Source: Rhodospirillaceae bacterium
GTDB taxonomy: Bacteria > Pseudomonadota > Alphaproteobacteria > TMED109
Length of the DNA: 35,028 nucleotides
NCBI GenBank assembly: GCA_902615805.1
Contig: CACMQH010000012.1
Span: 1 to 35,028, forward strand
Reading direction: 5' to 3'
The notes below the pieces were generated by a model. The model had not been told where the DNA came from and searched no databases. It saw only the letters and a list, made by a program, of their open reading frames with translations. Below are positions 33,489 to 35,028 of the stretch, piece by piece. Position 1 is the stretch's first letter, and every line of letters begins with the position of its first letter. The position numbers and the translations under genes are program-made.

Positions 33489-33989
33489 TTATTTAGTATA
33501 TTTTAAAGTAAATTCAAATTTTGAATAACCTGTTTCAGGATTAAATTCACCTTTATTCAAACCATAACCAGAGATATTTTTATATACTCCCGTACCACCA
33601 ATTATATTAGAATAACCTACGTTAGAAAAATTCTTTGTCCCACCAGGATTTTGACTTGTTCCCTCAAAGGTCATAAATATTTTACTTCCATCACTATATA
33701 TCTGAGTAACATGCCCTTTAACTGGACCACTTTTATTTATATAGTCACTATAGCCCCAATTATAGCTTTTAACTAGAGATAACCCTTCACAGTTTTTTTT
33801 CTTGTCTTTATATGTGCTTTCTAAAGAAAATATTCTTACTGAATGACCCTCTCTGTCTGTAGTAATACTATACTGTTTAGTATATTTACTTTCTTCTGGT
33901 GTGGTTTCATAAGTATATATACATTCTTCCGACTTAGCTGAAGAAATTAAAAAAATAAAAGTGTAAATTGTTATAAATAGTAGTTTCAT
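33489..33989 (-). CDS. small secreted beta-rich protein, paralogue C
   Basis: The 166-residue protein has a signal peptide ending AKS-EE. It shares with paralogues A and B the layout FSLESTYKD, GPVKGHVTQIYSDGSKIFMTFEG, and GGTGVYKNISGYG near residue 145, but lacks the two C-terminal cysteines. It has two or three N-terminal cysteines of its own. The GGTGxYxNxxG turn is also seen in small allene-oxide-cyclase-like barrels. It sits between two tRNA-Ser 5'-half relics. No function is assigned. Confidence 0.75.
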   Translation of the reverse strand: MKLLFITIYTFIFLISSAKSEECIYTYETTPEESKYTKQYSITTDREGHSVRIFSLESTYKDKKKNCEGLSLVKSYNWGYSDYINKSGPVKGHVTQIYSDGSKIFMTFEGTSQNPGGTKNFSNVGYSNIIGGTGVYKNISGYGLNKGEFNPETGYSKFEFTLKYTK

Positions 33990-34113
33990 ATTTTATCCTT
34001 AAAAAAATTTTTATATTGTTAAAAAAAACTACATATATTATGCGAGTTTTAAATTAAAAAAATATGACAACTAAGTTTATAAAAATAAAGAAGGTTTAAA
34101 CAAAGTCAGTATA

Positions 34114-34151
34114 TTCTACTGAGTAGTCAAAAGCACCAGTCTTGAAAACCA
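34114..34151 (+). pseudogene. tRNA-Ser 5' half, copy 6
   Basis: CTGAGTAGTCAAAAGCACCA and GTCTTGAAAACC align to the D arm and anticodon arm with a few G-to-A changes. Similarity ends in the 3' anticodon stem, as in copy 5. It is the most decayed recognisable copy. Confidence 0.75.
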
Positions 34152-34169
34152 ATGATACCATTTTATTAG

Positions 34170-35028
34170 TTAACTTAGATATTTAGGTCTTATTTTAATA
34201 AAAGGTAATTCTAAATATTTTCTAACTACGTGTGCTGTAAAAAAGTTAATAAATAAAATTAAAAATATATTTATTAATAAATTATCGATATTAAAACTTT
34301 TAATTAAGTCAATTATAAGCATATGCATTAGATATAAAGGATAAGCCCAATTTGCTAATTCTGATATTATATCTTTAGCATAAATATTATTTAATTTTAT
34401 GGTTCTATCTAATAAGAATATTAAACTAATACAAAATAGATAAATATGATAAAAAATTAAATTACTAGAGATTATAGAATTTTGAAAGCTAAAATTTTTA
34501 ATATATAATGAAAAATAATAATATATAAATATCAAAGAGCTAATGCCCAATAATATAACTAAAAATTTTAAGTATTTGTAATTTACATATTTTTGAAAAA
34601 AAAAGTAACTTATCCCTCCAAAAGCAATTGCATCTAATCTAAATAAAGAAACTCTTCTTATTTCACTTCCCCAATCATTATAATTTAGGTTGATTCTAGT
34701 AAAAAATATTACCAAACTTATTATTAGGCAGGTAAAAATAATTAGTTGTTTAGTTTGTATATTTTTTTTTCTTAATATAAAAGCTATAGTACAAAGAAGA
34801 GTTGGAAAAATTATATAAAATAATTCCTCAACACAAATTGACCAAGAAACAGAAAAAAAAGTATTCGATACCATTGGATAAAACATATTTTGTAAGAAAA
34901 AAAAATAGAATATTAATTCATTTTCAAAGTATCTATAAAAAAAGATATATGAAATAAGTGCAAAAAAATAAGCTGGCCATGTTCTAAAAACTCTTCTTTT
35001 AATAAAAATAATGGTATTTTTGACAAAA
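34170..35028 (-). CDS. acyltransferase family 3 (OafA-like) membrane protein, partial
   Basis: The open frame continues to the window edge, so the N-terminus is missing and about 285 residues are visible. Visible motifs are IKRRVFRTWPAYFFAL near the upstream end and SVSWSICVEELFYIIFP, the classic family pair (RRxxRxxPAY and SxxxExxFY). At least seven hydrophobic segments follow. Such proteins O-acetylate surface polysaccharides in the inner membrane. An internal ATG at 34886 is not the real start. The location at the end of the tRNA-Ser island fits a surface-variation role. Confidence 0.88.
   Translation of the reverse strand, partial: FVKNTIIFIKRRVFRTWPAYFFALISYIFFYRYFENELIFYFFFLQNMFYPMVSNTFFSVSWSICVEELFYIIFPTLLCTIAFILRKKNIQTKQLIIFTCLIISLVIFFTRINLNYNDWGSEIRRVSLFRLDAIAFGGISYFFFQKYVNYKYLKFLVILLGISSLIFIYYYFSLYIKNFSFQNSIISSNLIFYHIYLFCISLIFLLDRTIKLNNIYAKDIISELANWAYPLYLMHMLIIDLIKSFNIDNLLINIFLILFINFFTAHVVRKYLELPFIKIRPKYLS

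Noticed and set aside
25028-34160. CRISPR array or integron
   Set aside because: Repeats are few, far apart, tRNA-derived and of unequal length. There are no regularly spaced spacers, no cas genes, no intI and no attC-like sites.

Overview
The window is very AT-rich, gene-dense DNA, most likely from a small-genome, low-GC marine-type alphaproteobacterium (SAR11, HIMB59 or AEGEAN-169-like). This assignment is inferred. It rests on the gene order rlpA-dacA-tmk-holB-metG-tatD-MBL, which is typical of Alphaproteobacteria, on the extreme A+T bias, on the near absence of spacer DNA, and on the pseudoazurin and queuosine-precursor transporter. No 16S gene or other definitive taxonomic marker is present.

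Positions 1-24873 are core-like chromosome. A leftward run of eight or nine tightly packed genes (MBL hydrolase, tatD, metG, holB, tmk, dacA, rlpA, mltB, DUF2237) links replication and translation housekeeping with peptidoglycan remodelling. It is followed by a small unknown gene, pseudoazurin, malate synthase G and peptide deformylase. Next comes a complete ligase-associated DNA-repair set (pdeM and lhr leftward; MBL exonuclease and ATP-dependent ligase rightward), whose two arms start head to head with overlapping start regions. After that come a queuosine-precursor transporter, a hotdog thioesterase, a CaiC-like acyl-CoA ligase, a periplasmic hydratase-fold protein, a secreted cyclophilin, an SDR lacking its catalytic Tyr/Lys, CutA, a crotonase and small proteins.

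An intact tRNA-Ser(UGA) lies at 24938-25027, and the character of the DNA changes after it. From here to about 34160 the spacers are longer. Degraded pieces of the same tRNA gene and its downstream flank recur at 30512-30612, 33122-33260, 33391-33432 and 34114-34151, and a flank-only copy lies at 28369-28465, all in the same orientation. Four copies keep the motif GGACCA-N5-GGACCA with exactly 11-bp phasing. The pieces separate small cargo modules: (I) a DehI-family dehalogenase-like gene, a secreted beta-barrel-like protein, an outer-membrane barrel and a Cys-containing envelope protein; (II) enoyl-CoA hydratase plus CaiB-type CoA-transferase; (III) a ZrgA-like metal protein divergent, across a Fur-like box, from an unknown gene, an AhpC-type peroxiredoxin, an AhpD-like protein and a 58-residue membrane protein; (IV) another secreted beta-barrel-like protein and an O-acyltransferase that runs off the window. 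No integrase is visible. I read this as the fossil of repeated integration at tRNA-Ser.

The most interesting items are this modular tRNA-Ser island with its phased att-like repeats, a family of three small secreted proteins that lie at or inside the island, two structured intergenic elements (18468-18526 and 26565-26662), and a translationally coupled 58-codon gene at the end of the peroxidase operon.
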